DNA from: Tragulus kanchil
Lineage: Eukaryota > Chordata > Mammalia > Artiodactyla > Tragulidae
Assembly: GCA_022376925.1 (NCBI GenBank)
Contig: JAIOJX010000025.1
Coordinates: 93,709,608 to 93,773,607 of the forward strand
Direction: 5' to 3'
DNA: 64,000 bases
Shown: positions 35,776 through 47,625 of the stretch, in pieces
Numbering within the stretch: the stretch's first letter is position 1
Layout of the letters: every line of letters begins with the position of its first letter
Program-made: the position numbers and the translations under genes
The notes under the pieces: model-generated
Told to the model about the DNA's origin: nothing
Seen by the model: the letters and a program-made list of their open reading frames with translations, nothing else
Database searches by the model: none

Positions 35776-36639
35776 AAACATAGATTTAATGTTAATATTT
35801 ACCTTACATGTAGATAGGTTTAAGTGAGTTAAGATATATACAGCACATGTACATAGCAAGGACTCAGGAAGATTTACCTTTTTTCTCTAGGTGAAGGAAA
35901 CCCTAGTGCATAGTTTCAAAGATGATGATAAAGTTGGCATACACCAGAAATAGAGACTAGGTCTGTGTTTCTGGGAAACAGTAGGAGACGATGTGAAAGG
36001 AAGGTGGACCTAAGTGTGTGGAGCTTCCTCTACTAGAGTGAAGAGCTTAAACTGAGTTCTCAGCATGATGGAAAGTAGTTGGGAGGTTTTAAGCGAGGCA
36101 GTGACCTTGGTTGCAGTGGGGAGATGTGGGGTGGTCCCAGGGAGGGGAGATGGGGGTGTGGCCTAGGGGGACAGCAGTGGAGCCAGAGTGCCTGGCAGAT
36201 TCGGATTTACTTTGAGCATTTGAAGCCATGTGGAGGAGACGCCTGAGGGAGAAGAGGGAGCCTGGATTGAGAAAATAAGGTCCAGGCCTAAATAGCGATC
36301 ACTGGTCTGCCCCCTACCTTTCCTGTTCCATTGCTCTTTGTGCCTGGTGGTCATTTTTACTTATGCAGAAATCTAACCTGCCCCTTCACTTTGCCTCCCA
36401 GCTTTATATCAGCTCCTCTTTCTGCCATTCTCTATTTAGGCCCTATATCCCTCCTTCCTTAGCAATCCTCATGATAAAAATCAGTTATAATATTGTTCAG
36501 TCCTGAATCATAAGTTTTCCCTACCATCACCCTACTTCAGACTCATCGTCTTCTCTGAATGGTACAAAAACTTAGCAGTTTGTAGTTTCTGCCTTACGGC
36601 TCTTCCCTCTCTGACGCTTATCAATGTGAAGTAATGCAT
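35776..36639. other. Unclassified intron sequence with a G-rich patch
   Basis: Single-copy DNA. At 36140-36170 four G runs of three to five lie close together. The flanking 36000-36280 is richer in G on the + strand than its surroundings. Confidence 0.5.
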
Positions 36640-36835
36640 TGTGCTTATGTAGCAATCCTGATTTTGAGAGTGCTTCCCTGCTGTTATTTAGTTTGACTCT
36701 CATGAAAAACTTTACATCCTCTCTTCTGATGAGGAAACTGTGGCCATGAGGTGCTGTGGCTTGTCCAAATCATACAACTTGGAAGTGGCTGAATACTGAT
36801 CTGGCCCAGGCCTTTATTCCCTATGCTGCTGCTTC
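36640..36835 (-). repeat. MIR
   Basis: Antisense MIR: GTGCTTATGTAGC, TTGACTCTCATG, TGATGAGGAAACTGTGGCC, CTTGTCCAAATCATACAAC, GGAAGTGGCTGAATACTGAT. Confidence 0.75.
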
Positions 36836-37261
36836 TGTATTGCAATCATCTCTATCTTCTCCAACACCAGTATTAATACACTTAGAATGCAATCTTTATC
36901 TTTACACTTCTTCGCTCAAAACTTTATGTCGCCTAGAAAAATATTCAATTCTTATGGGCAAGACTTGCTCCAGTTAAGCTTGGCTTCTACTTGTATGGGT
37001 CCCTCTGTTCCTGCCTTGAACTCTCAGCTCAGTGTGAACTGTCCCGTTGTGTTCCCATTTACATATATTGTTTACACTTTTCTTCCAGTCAGGGGTACTC
37101 CTCTTTTCACATCCCTGCCTTCCACCTGAACCATCCTATGAGTTTACTGGGGAGCCAGGTTGTACCTCAGCAGCTCCAGAAGCCTCTCCTGGCCACTCCT
37201 ACCCGCAACCTCTCCATCCTGTGCTAGCAATCAGGAGCTTAGAGTTAAGCCTGGGGTAAAA

Positions 37262-37440
37262 ACCCTTCTTTGCTACTTCAAAACTGTGGCATCTGGATGA
37301 GTCATGTAACTTCTCTAATCTACCATTTCCTATATTCAACATAGAAGTTAGGGAAAATTATTGCAGAGACTTGTCATAAAGGTAAAATGTCATGAACTCA
37401 TGTGGAAACGATGCGTCTATAAATGTTACTACTGTCACTA
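37262..37440 (+). repeat. MIR
   Basis: TTTGCTACTTCAAAACTGTG, GAGTCATGTAACTTCTC, GACTTGTCATAAAGG, CTATAAATGTTACTAC follow the sense MIR order. Confidence 0.7.
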
Positions 37441-37580
37441 ATAACGTAGCATTCAACTATATGACCTCCTGGGAACATCTTTTATATTGATAACATAATT
37501 TGATTTCCTCACAAGTATTTCTTGTCTGTGTAGTTAAAATGTATGCTTCTCTGATGGAGGAGGTTGGTTGTACTTCTTTG

Positions 37581-37775
37581 TGTGTGTCGTTCAGTTGTTT
37601 CCAACTCTTTGCAACCCCATGGACTGCAGCCTGCCAGGCTTCTTTATCCATGGAATTCTCGAGGCAGGATTACTGGGGAGGGAGTAGCCATTCCCTTCTG
37701 TAGGGGATCTTCCTCTCCCAGAAATCAAACCTGGATCTCCTGCATTGCAGTCAGATTCCTTACCATGTGAGCCAT
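37581..37775 (-). mobile_element. Bov-tA SINE
   Basis: Antisense Bov-tA: TGTGTGTCGTTCAGTTG, CAACTCTTTGCAACC, GGACTGCAGCCTGCCAGG, GGGGATCTTCCTCTCCCAG, CTCCTGCATTGCAG and CCATGTGAGCCA at the head. Moderately diverged; no clear target-site duplication. Confidence 0.92.
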
Positions 37776-38242
37776 ATGTAACCCTAGAGCCTTTAACAGA
37801 CTTTTGTTGAATAAATATAGTCATGTGAAGATGCAGAGGTGAAATAAATGCTACTTGATTCTTTGAAAAAATTAAGACAAATATTTCACTCTGACATTCT
37901 GGAATTTAAATACTCTTTGTGTTGGATAAGGTGAAAAGGGCAAGAACATGAAAAGAAAATGGGAAAAGGTGAGGACCGAATGAAAACCTCTAAATACCTT
38001 TGGAAATTAGGTTAGTGACTCAACTCCTATTAAGAAAGAGCAGTGTATATCTTCTCATGCATTTCGGTCAGAAAAAAGAAAGGGAACAAATATCAAGTAT
38101 TCTATACTCAAAATGTTTCATTGTGGAATAAGTAATTATTGTATCCTCACTTGATCACTTCATCACAGCTTGATTCCAGGTCAGGGCCAAGAGAAAATTT
38201 GAAAGTTGGTTTTTTTTGTTTTTTTTTTTAATTAAATTTGCA

Positions 38243-38530
38243 GCTTCCTTGTAGCCCAGTGGGTAAAGAGTCTGCCTTGAAGTGCAGGGTATGCCGGTTC
38301 GATCCCTGGCCTGGGAGAATTCCATGTGCCGTGGAGTGGCTGGACCAGTGTGTCCAATTATGAGCCAGCATTCTGGAGTACATGCACCCAGAGCTGGTGC
38401 TCTGCTATGAGGGAGGCCGCTACAATGGGAGGCCCACACAGGTCAGATAACAAAGAAGGATGAAAACAAATAAATGAAAGACCAATAAAAGTGGCTAAAA
38501 TTAAAAAAAAAAAAAAATACTAAAAAAATC
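38243..38530 (+). mobile_element. tRNA-derived SINE, complete (first display)
   Basis: GCTTCCTTGTAGCCCAGTGG head, B box GGTTCGATCCC, body with GTGCCGTGGAGTGGCTGG and GGGAGGCCCACACAGG, then AAATGAAAGACCAATAAAAG and an A run. Flanking AAATTTGC at 38234-38241 and 38531-38538 is a likely target-site duplication. Confidence 0.92.
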
Positions 38531-39360
38531 AAATTTGCCTTGGTTCTGATCCTAGTGTTTGTTTACTTGATGTGTTCAGAAAGGTGTTTGCCCCTCATTT
38601 CCCAATTGCTTAGAACAGAAGTGGTGTGAAGTGGAAACTTTAGAAAGGTGTGCCCTGCATGTGTGTTGTATCAGGTAATGCAGATAATTCTTATTATCCA
38701 CCCTACCTACTTGGCCATTGGACCCAGACAGCCTCCCACCTTGAGTCAACAAACCTTTAGTCAGTAAGCATAGGCATAATGGCAGGTCTTCTGTGGAAAG
38801 GAATAAACAGGAAAAATAAGTATGCAGTGGACTTAATTGTGGAGAACGAACGTCTCCTCCAGTCACTCAGCCAGTCCCCTTCATGGAGCGACCTAAAAGT
38901 CCTCATAACAACTGCGAATCAATTGATTTTTACTGTCGCCAAAAGAATTTTCCTGCCCTCTGCCCCCATTACCCACCTCTTGCCCATAGTGGAACTGACA
39001 GCTGATTGGAGTTTGGTTTGCTTCTTCTAAAATTATGTTGGATAAGGTGAAAAGGGCAAGAACATGAAAAGAAAATGGGAAAAGGTGAGGACCGAATGAA
39101 AACCTCTAAATACCTTTGGAAATTAGGTTAGTGACTCAACTCCTATTAAGAAAGAGCAGTGTATATCTTCTCATGCATTTCGGTCAGAAAAAAGAAAGGG
39201 AACAAATATCAAGTATTCTATACTCAAAATGTTTCATTGTGGAATAAGTAATTATTGTATCCTCACTTGATCACTTCATCACAGCTTGATTCCAGGTCAG
39301 GGCCAAGAGAAAATTTGAAAGTTGGTTTTTTTTGTTTTTTTTTTTTTAATTAAATTTGCA

Positions 39361-39650
39361 GCTTCCCTTGTAGCCCAGTGGGTAAAGAGTCTGCCTTGAA
39401 GTGCAGGGTATGCCGGTTCGATCCCTGGCCTGGGAGAATTCCATGTGCCGTGGAGTGGCTGGACCAGTGTGTCCAATTATGAGCCAGCATTCTGGAGTAC
39501 ATGCACCCAGAGCTGGTGCTCTGCTATGAGGGAGGCCGCTACAATGGGAGGCCCACACAGGTCAGATAACAAAGAAGGATGAAAACAAATAAATGAAAGA
39601 CCAATAAAAGTGGCTAAAATTAAAAAAAAAAAAAAATACTAAAAAAATCA
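39361..39650 (+). mobile_element. tRNA-derived SINE (second display of the one at 38243)
   Basis: Same insertion and flanks repeated by duplication 11. It carries one additional C in the head (CTTCCCTTG), which is nearer the family consensus, so the first copy may hold a sequencing error. Confidence 0.92.
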
Positions 39651-40504
39651 AATTTGCCTTGGTTCTGATCCTAGTGTTTGTTTACTTGATGTGTTCAGAA
39701 AGGTGTTTGCCCCTCATTTCCCAATTGCTTAGAACAGAAGTGGTGTGAAGTGGAAACTTTAGAAAGGTGTGCCCTGCATGTGTGTTGTATCAGGTAATGC
39801 AGATAATTCTTATTATCCACCCTACCTACTTGGCCATTGGACCCAGACAGCCTCCCACCTTGAGTCAACAAACCTTTAGTCAGTAAGCATAGGCATAATG
39901 GCAGGTCTTCTGTGGAAAGGAATAAACAGGAAAAATAAGTATGCAGTGGACTTAATTGTGGAGAACGAACGTCTCCTCCAGTCACTCAGCCAGTCCCCTT
40001 CATGGAGCGACCTAAAAGTCCTCATAACAACTGCGAATCAATTGATTTTTACTGTCGCCAAAAGAATTTTCCTGCCCTCTGCCCCCATTACCCACCTCTT
40101 GCCCATAGTGGAACTGACAGCTGATTGGAGTTTGGTTTGCTTCTTCTAAAATTATGTTGGCACATTGCTTGTCTCACAGATTTTTCTTCCATTGTTCTCG
40201 CCCATGTTACAAGTCAGATGGAAATGTCTTTCATTTCTATAATGAGCAAAGAAAAGGCACACTGCTTAGGCATTGTCTCACAGTTGGAGGGCTTATGCTG
40301 TAAGTTAAGATACATATAAAGACTTGACAGTTTTTGTAGCTGACCTTCTGGAATAGTTAAAACAGTCACATAGATCTTACTAATAAAAGCTCTAATAAAG
40401 GAATTTGGTACATTCTGTCTAAACCAGAGATGGTTACGTTATGAAATACTGTTGGAAAAAACACCATAAAAATCACTTAAGTAGATTTCAGAACAGAATG
40501 AGGT

Positions 40505-40660
40505 TACTCATTCACTCATGTTTATTGAGTGCATCCTCTGTCATGGGTACCATACCGTGTGTGAGATACACAGTGGGTCAATGAGCTTATGTTCTTGCGG
40601 AACGAGACAGAAATAGTTTATGAATAAATAATAATTACAATACAAATTAATAATAATTGC
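40505..40660 (-). repeat. L2 relic
   Basis: TTCACTCATGTTTATTGAGT, GTACCATACCGTGTG, GTCAATGAGCTTATG, AATAGTTTATGAATAAATAA reads as backward L2. Confidence 0.65.
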
Positions 40661-40679
40661 AGTAATAGTCAAAGATAAC

Positions 40680-40885
40680 AGTTTTTATTAGGAGTCAGGC
40701 ACTGTTCTAACCAAATTAAATGTATTTATTCATTTAATTTTAACCACAACCCCATAAATTAGGTAATGCTATCCAAAATTTACAAATGATGAAAGAGACA
40801 TATCTAGGGTAAGTAACTTTTATACAATGGTATATAGCTAGTAATATAAAGAGCCAAAATTTAAACTCAGGTGCAATGCTCAAAG
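40680..40885 (-). repeat. MIR
   Basis: CAGGCACTGTTCTAACC, TTCATTTAATTTTAACC, ATTAGGTAATGCTATCC, ACAAATGATGAAAGAGAC, ATAGCTAGTAATATAAAG, AAATTTAAACTCAGG. Antisense MIR directly after an L2 relic. Confidence 0.8.
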
Positions 40886-41214
40886 TCTGGATTCTCAACT
40901 TCTTTACTGTAATTACAAAATCAAAAGACCCTAGAGTGAAAAACAAAGTGCAGTGTACAGAATTCCATTTATTTTGTACATTGAAAGAAGTACTAATGTG
41001 ATTCATTTAACATAAAATATCAGGAGTCGGGATGAACTAAAAATACTGAATATGGTAAGTGAATGTTAGGGAGTCAATGTTAGTTGAACCTACCTTCTGT
41101 AGTTAATAATAAAGTAGATAATAAATTTGATGGAAAAATAAAAGTGTTTTATTGGGCATGTAGCCCAGTTTCCAGGCAGATGGATTATTCATGGTCCCCC
41201 TAATGCTGTAATTC

Positions 41215-41350
41215 TTTGAGTGTGGCAGGAAAGAGATCAGATGTCAGAGTGGACAGGTGAAAACTCCACCTTTGTCTTGTTTGCCCAACACACAATGCCC
41301 AACATTTAGTAGGCCTCCAACATATGTGTTTGTTGAGTGAATGAATATGA
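41215..41350 (+). repeat. L2 3' end
   Basis: CCCAACATTTAGTAGGC, CTCCAACATATGTG, TTTGTTGAGTGAATGAATAT is the usual L2 terminus. Confidence 0.65.
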
Positions 41351-41597
41351 AAGATAAATTTTGTTTCTAATGCCACAGGTAAAGGAAAGGAGGGATGGAG
41401 CACACCTGAGTTTAATGTTTAATGATTTGGGGAAAAGCAATTAGAGTTCATCTGAATTATATCAGCTTAATTCAACTTAATTATTAGTTTAATTCAAGTT
41501 TAATAAATAGGAATCCAGTTTGGAAACCATTTTAATTGTCCAAAAGTATACACAGTTTGAAAACTGTTCTTCAGTAAATTAAAAATAGAGCTATCAG

Positions 41598-41735
41598 TTG
41601 TTGTTGTTCAGTTGCCCAGTCATGTCCAACTCTTTGCAACCCTAGGGGACTGCAGCATACCAGGCCCCTCTGTGTCTCACCATCTCCTGAAGTTTGCCCA
41701 AGTTCATGTCCATGGCACTGGTGATGCCATCCATT
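41598..41735 (-). mobile_element. BovB 3'-end fragment
   Basis: Reverse-strand fragment with TTGTTGTTCAGTTG followed by the words for TGTCCAACTCTTTGC, GGACTGCAGCA and GTGATGCCATCCA. That order is the antisense of the BovB 3' end. It stops where an L1 3' region begins. Confidence 0.8.
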
Positions 41736-41759
41736 CAGAGCTATCATGATCCACTAACC

Positions 41760-42310
41760 CCACTTTATCTAAAAATTCAAAGCAAAGTCTCAAAGAGATA
41801 TTTCCAAACCCACAAAATAGAAAACCACCCACATATCTATCCATGGTATGTGGTATATACACAAAGGGAATATTATACAGCCTTAAAAATGAAGGACAGG
41901 TTGTTACCAGCTTCAGTGTGAGTGAATCTGGAGGACACCATACTAAATGAAATAAGCACAGAAGGACAAATACTGTATGCTTCTGCTTATATGGGGTGTC
42001 TATTCAAATTCATAGTGACAAATTCATAGAAGCAAAAGGTATAATGGTGGTTGCTAGGGGCTGGGTGATGAGGAAGAAGGAGTGTTATTATTGTTTAATG
42101 GCTATAGAATTTGTTTTGAAAAAATGAAAATGTTTTGGAGATCTGCTTTACAGCAGTGTGAATATACTAAACACTACACTTCAAAAAGACAGTCAATTTT
42201 ATGTGGCTTTTTTTTTAACCACAATTTCTTTTGAAGGTCTTTACAAAAGATAGCTTTGTAGAAACTAACACAAAATTGTAAAGCAATTATACTCCAATTA
42301 GAAAAAAATA
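41760..42310 (+). mobile_element. L1 3' UTR, sense orientation
   Basis: GGAATATTATACAGCC, GGACACCATACTAAATG, TATGGGGTGTCTATTC, GGTTGCTAGGGGCTGGG, GGCTATAGAATTTG, then ACACAAAATTGTAAAGC and TTATACTCCAATTAGAAAA at the 3' end. Typical mammalian L1 3' layout. Confidence 0.85.
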
Positions 42311-42699
42311 CATAAAATGGAATGTTTAAAGATACTTTGCCTATATTCATCTTCCTTTTCAGTGTTTTAGGTAGCTACAGCATTTGCACATTTTTTCCTT
42401 CATTCTTAGGGTTATATGTGAATTGCCATTTACTTACCATTCTGTCCCAATGTCTGACCTTTATAATATAGAGGACATTTTGTTGTGAGAAAACTCTACT
42501 GTCTTTTTTGGTAGAGGAATGTTCTGGAGTTAGAAGCACTGTGCGTGTGCACAGGGAGTCCACTTTGGCTCACCTTGTAGATCATTAGTAATCCAAGATG
42601 TCTTTCCTGTTTTTCCCTCAGTGAAGCACCTTTTCTCACTGAAGGTGAGGAATGACCTAGTGCTGTCCAGAAAAGAACAGAAATGTTGTAACTGCTCCA

Positions 42700-42741
42700 T
42701 CGGTAAAGAGTCAGACACGACTTATTGACTGAGCACACACA
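42700..42741 (+). mobile_element. Bov-tA/BovB tail scrap
   Basis: About 40 bp with AAAGAGTCAGACACGACTTA and TGACTGAGCACACACAC, the typical 3' tail of Bov-tA and BovB. Nothing else of an element is attached. Confidence 0.7.
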
Positions 42742-43032
42742 CTCAAAGCACTTTTAGTGATGCCAGTTCAATTGTAAAAGCAAGGCAGATATAGAAGATG
42801 TCAAGTTGTACTGTTTTCTTATTGTCACGTTATGTCAGAGCAGGCAGTAAGAAAACTGATACCACTACGTGAATACATCTTTGTGGGCATCCTATAAAAT
42901 ATTTTGTTGAAAACAGAGTGCATGTTAATTTTGTGGTTCACTATGCTTACTAGTTGGTGCTCTCTGTCAAAGAGATTCTGGAAGAATGTAGTTGTGTTAA
43001 CTGTGTGACCCAGACTTTTAAGTCCTGTATTA

Positions 43033-43375
43033 AATGTCACCTCTCCTAGAAGACCTTTCCTAATATTCCTTACACCCTACACAAACCAATCCCTCAAATA
43101 AATAATTCTTAAATCCTATTTGTACCTTGCACCAGCTTGTACTAGTTTATACATTTCTTATGGAAATATTCTGTTAATTATGCCAGTTTGTACCTTTCCT
43201 ATGGAAATACTCTCTAAATGATGATACATAATTTCCTTCTCCTTCATCCCACTATGCAAGCTCCTTTAGGGCGGGGGCTATCTTGCCTTTTATCTTCGTC
43301 TTGTCTGAAGCACTTCCCACGAATAAAGAAATGATAAGTGCTTGGTAAATATTTGTTGGATCGAACTGAGCCGAC
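43033..43375 (+). repeat. L2 (first display)
   Basis: AATGTCACCTCTCCTAGAAG, ACCTTTCCTAATATTCC, TATGCAAGCTCCTTTAGGGC, GTGCTTGGTAAATATTTG, TTGGATCGAACTGAG. Good L2 3' end layout. Second display at 44161-44503 by duplication 12. Confidence 0.8.
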
Positions 43376-43884
43376 TATTTACATATTCATTCAATTAACT
43401 GTTCTGGTTGTTCTCATTTGGCTGAAAGGTATGCAAGTCCAGTCTGTCACTGCATCCTGTTGCCTAACCTAGGCAGACTGCAGCTACTTTCAGTTCTTAT
43501 TGACTATTCAGAAAATTTTTGTTTGTGTTGAATGGAAGTCAAACCTGTTGAGTTTTCTGATGAATGCAAAGTTGTTTATACCTTCTCTTTCTTCCTTGGT
43601 GCTATTGTTCAATGGGACCATCCCGAGGAGTGTACTGTACACCAAACAATTTATACAGAACATTCATTTACTAATTGGGTAAAGAAATGACTCAACTTCT
43701 GCTTGTCCATATTAAGTAAATATGGAAGTCTACATGTTTGAAATATCCTTCACGTAGGTGTGGTCTATTTCAAATGATAAGTATCCTACCAACTAACATT
43801 TTAACACCAACTAACAAGATTGCCTGGTCCTTCAAATGTATTACAAGGAACTACAAAGAATAATTATGTTTTAAAAAAACTTTG

Positions 43885-44019
43885 GGGGTTCCCTAGTGGT
43901 CCAGTGGGTAAAGAGTTCGCCTTGCAGTACAAGGGACACCAGTTCCATCCCTGGTCCAGGAAGATCCCACGTGCTGTGGAGCAGTTGGACCAGTGTGTCC
44001 AACTACCGAACTGGAGCTC
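43885..44019 (+). mobile_element. tRNA-derived SINE cut at a duplication junction
   Basis: Head to mid-body of the SINE shown complete at 45012. It ends at GGAGCTC and is followed by GGATCCAG and a jump back to sequence like 42900. Confidence 0.9.
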
Positions 44020-44160
44020 GGATCCAGTATTTTGTTGAAAACAGAGTGCATGTTAATTTTGTGGTTCACTATGCTTACTAGTTGGTGCTCTCTGTCAAAG
44101 AGATTCTGGAAGAATGTAGTTGTGTTAACTGTGTGACCCAGACTTTTAAGTCCTGTATTA

Positions 44161-44503
44161 AATGTCACCTCTCCTAGAAGACCTTTCCTAATATTCCTTA
44201 CACCCTACACAAACCAATCCCTCAAATAAATAATTCTTAAATCCTATTTGTACCTTGCACCAGCTTGTACTAGTTTATACATTTCTTATGGAAATATTCT
44301 GTTAATTATGCCAGTTTGTACCTTTCCTATGGAAATACTCTCTAAATGATGATACATAATTTCCTTCTCCTTCATCCCACTATGCAAGCTCCTTTGGGGC
44401 GGGGCTATCTTGCCTTTTATCTTCGTCTTGTCTGAAGCACTTCCCACGAATAAAGAAATGATAAGTGCTTGGTAAATATTTGTTGGATCGAACTGAGCCG
44501 ACT
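44161..44503 (+). repeat. L2 (second display)
   Basis: Copy of the L2 at 43033, with a one-base change in a G run and one A-to-G change. Confidence 0.8.
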
Positions 44504-45011
44504 ATTTACATATTCATTCAATTAACTGTTCTGGTTGTTCTCATTTGGCTGAAAGGTATGCAAGTCCAGTCTGTCACTGCATCCTGTTGCCTAACCTAGG
44601 CAGACTGCAGCTACTTTCAGTTCTTATTGACTATTCAGAAAATTTTTGTTTGTGTTGAATGGAAGTCAAACCTGTTGAGTTTTCTGATGAATGCAAAGTT
44701 GTTTATACCTTCTCTTTCTTCCTTGGTGCTATTGTTCAATGGGACCATCCCGAGGAGTGTACTGTACACCAAACAATTTATACAGAACATTCATTTACTA
44801 ATTGGGTAAAGAAATGACTCAACTTCTGCTTGTCCATATTAAGTAAATATGGAAGTCTACATGTTTGAAATATCCTTCACGTAGGTGTGGTCTATTTCAA
44901 ATGATAAGTATCCTACCAACTAACATTTTAACACCAACTAACAAGATTGCCTGGTCCTTCAAATGTATTACAAGGAACTACAAAGAATAATTATGTTTTA
45001 AAAAAACTTTG

Positions 45012-45330
45012 GGGGTTCCCTAGTGGTCCAGTGGGTAAAGAGTTCGCCTTGCAGTACAAGGGACACCAGTTCCATCCCTGGTCCAGGAAGATCCCACGTG
45101 CTGTGGAGCAGTTGGACCAGTGTGTCCAACTACCGAACTGGAGCTCTGGAGCACATGCGCCCAGAGCTGGTGTTGTGCAATGAGAGAGGCCACTGCAATG
45201 GGAGGCCCACACATGCCAAAAGAATAAAAGATGGATGAAAATAAATAAATAAATAAACCAATAAAAGAGACCAAAATTAAAAAAAAAAAAATCTAACAAA
45301 GCAAAGACCAGCTAAATAAATTTAAAAAAA
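45012..45330 (+). mobile_element. tRNA-derived SINE, complete
   Basis: GGGTTCCCTAGTGGTCCAG head, B-box region CCAGTTCCATCCC (changed from GGTTCGATCCC, so probably transcriptionally weak), body with GGGAGGCCCACACATGCC and tail with AATAAATAAATAAA and two A runs. Likely target-site duplication AAAAAAACTTTG at about 45000 and 45331. Confidence 0.9.
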
Positions 45331-45342
45331 AAAAAAACTTTG

Positions 45343-46064
45343 AAAAAAACCCCTAGTCATTGTCTTATTATTCTAGAAATCTAGAAATTTGCTATTGCCT
45401 TATGGAGGCAGAAAGAATATAGTCACCCATCAACATTGCTTATTCAGTAGAGTCAGACTTTTTTAGATGAAACATACTGTGTTATGAAATTCTGGAATAA
45501 AATTAATTTTCAGTACCATCAGGGAACTGGTTTTTAGTTGACCTAAGAATATGCTGCTTTAATACATTCCAAAAGAGTCTCTTAGGAATGCCATTTGTTT
45601 CTCATAGGTAGAAGAGGCTTTCTTGTCTTTCATTAGTATATTTTTGTTTACTTTTTCTTAAAATTATTTATGTAAAGTATATAGCTTGGTGTTTAGTAAT
45701 GCCTTCTGACTAATGAAAATTGTTTTTCTACATGTAACACTGAGGTGCAATTATCTCATCTTTAAGAAACAGGTTTTGAGTGAAACTGTGTGGTATTAGT
45801 AATCTCTTTCTGGGTGGCCAACCTATTGCTTATTAGGGAAAATAAGGGAAAATCTTAAATGTTGTTTGTTTGGTCTGGGGTGAGGTGATGGTACTGTTAT
45901 CAGACTGCTAAACTTCAAAGAAGTATATATTCTCACTTTTTAACTAGCATTATTCCATTAAAATGATACTTGTTCCTTGTTAAGTAACTAAAATAATACC
46001 CAAAAGGGCAAAAAGAAAAAGTAAAAATCACCAAGTGACCCACTGCTCTTCACATTTTTCCGAA
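45343..46064. other. Unclassified intron sequence in duplication 13
   Basis: AT-rich, no exon or repeat recognised. Repeated as about 46437-47161. Confidence 0.5.
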
Positions 46065-46111
46065 CAAAAAAAACTTTTAAAATAAAAGAATAATTATGTT
46101 TTAAAAACTTT

Positions 46112-46425
46112 GGGGGTTCCCTAGTGGTCCAGTGGGTAAAGAGTTCGCCTTGCAGTACAAGGGACACCAGTTCCATCCCTGGTCCAGGAAGATCCCACGT
46201 TGTGGAGCAGTTGGACCAGTGTGTCCAACTACCGAACTGGAGCTCTGGAGCACATGCGCCCAGAGCTGGTGTTGTGCAATGAGAGAGGCCACTGCAATGG
46301 GAGGCCCACACATGCCAAAAGAATAAAAGATGGATGAAAATAAATAAATAAATAAACCAATAAAAGAGACCAAAATTAAAAAAAAAAAAATCTAACAAAG
46401 CAAAGACCAGCTAAATAAATTTAAA
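46112..46425 (+). mobile_element. tRNA-derived SINE (second display of the one at 45012)
   Basis: Same insertion repeated by duplication 13, with a two-base deletion in the body (CACGTTGTGG) and slightly different A runs. Confidence 0.9.
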
Positions 46426-47585
46426 AAAAAAAAAAACTTTGAAAAACCCTAGTCATTGTCTTATTATTCTAGAAATCTAGAAATTTGCTATTGCCTTATG
46501 GAGGCAGAAAGAATATAGTCACCCATCAACATTGCTTATTCAGTAGAGTCAGACTTTTTTAGATGAAACATACTGTGTTATGAAATTCTGGAATAAAATT
46601 AATTTTCAGTACCATCAGGGAACTGGTTTTTAGTTGACCTAAGAATATGCTGCTTTAATACATTCCAAAAGAGTCTCTTAGGAATGCCATTTGTTTCTCA
46701 TAGGTAGAAGAGGCTTTCTTGTCTTTCATTAGTATATTTTTGTTTACTTTTTCTTAAAATTATTTATGTAAAGTATATAGCTTGGTGTTTAGTAATGCCT
46801 TCTGACTAATGAAAATTGTTTTTCTACATGTAACACTGAGGTGCAATTATCTCATCTTTAAGAAACAGGTTTTGAGTGAAACTGTGTGGTATTAGTAATC
46901 TCTTTCTGGGTGGCCAACCTATTGCTTATTAGGGAAAATAAGGGAAAATCTTAAATGTTGTTTGTTTGGTCTGGGGTGAGGTGATGGTACTGTTATCAGA
47001 CTGCTAAACTTCAAAGAAGTATATATTCTCACTTTTTAACTAGCATTATTCCATTAAAATGATACTTGTTCCTTGTTAAGTAACTAAAATAATACCCAAA
47101 AGGGCAAAAAGAAAAAGTAAAAATCACCAAGTGACCCACTGCTCTTCACATTTTTTCTGAACATCTTTTTAGATAAAAAGAGATAAAGATATCTCTTTAA
47201 AGAAGTTTAAAGAGTTTTTACATAAAAGAATGATTCAGGCCTGCTGTTTGGTTACTGACTTTGAACTTTATCATTTAGATAACCTTCCATAAATATCTTT
47301 GTATCTCAGCAAATATTAAGTTATACACAAGCTGTAACAGTATTCCCTTATACTTTATGATTTGCTGTGTTCTCTCTTGATGAATATTTAGGTAGTTTTC
47401 AATTTTATAATAATATCCACCACTCTTCAGTAGCCAGAAAGTTCCAGAAAGATTGTTACTCTGAGTGAGTGCTGAACATCTCATAAATATTTTACTCACT
47501 TTTAGTTGTATAATAAAGTTAAAATGTACAGTTTTTAGATGACTTTCATGACTGACACATATACGTACAGACATGTACATCTATG

Positions 47586-47587
47586 TG

Positions 47588-47620
<33 letters not shown>

Positions 47621-47625
47621 AACTC
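47586..47625. repeat. CA microsatellite (first display)
   Basis: About a dozen CA units, then AAACACACTC. The corresponding tract at about 48663-48690 is shorter, so the two copies of duplication 14 differ here. Confidence 0.9.

Larger units (their letters stand above)
37920..40160. repeat. Direct duplication 11 (offset 1116-1119 bp, no spacer)
   Basis: 37920-39041 recurs as 39036-40160, sharing TGTTGG at the junction. Differences are T-run length near 38222 versus 39342 and one extra C in the SINE head (GCTTCC versus GCTTCCC). Each copy contains a full tRNA-derived SINE, so one insertion is counted twice. Confidence 0.95.
42900..45146. repeat. Direct duplication 12 (offset 1127-1128 bp)
   Basis: 42900-44019 recurs as 44028-45146, with an eight-base spacer GGATCCAG. 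Copy one stops inside a SINE at GGAGCTC; copy two continues through it. A G run in the L2-like part differs (GCGGGGGC versus GCGGGGC). Confidence 0.95.
44982..47161. repeat. Direct duplication 13 (offset 1096-1103 bp)
   Basis: 44982-46064 recurs as 46085-47161. Copy two lacks GC in the SINE body (GTGCTGTGG becomes GTTGTGG) and has shorter A runs. The spacer is about 20 bp of A-rich sequence. The left 165 bp also ends duplication 12, so this SINE head occurs three times (43855, 44982, 46085). Confidence 0.95.

Noticed and set aside
36000..36280. Possible CpG island or promoter
   Set aside because: The patch is G-rich but has few CG pairs, and no exon or start signal is near.
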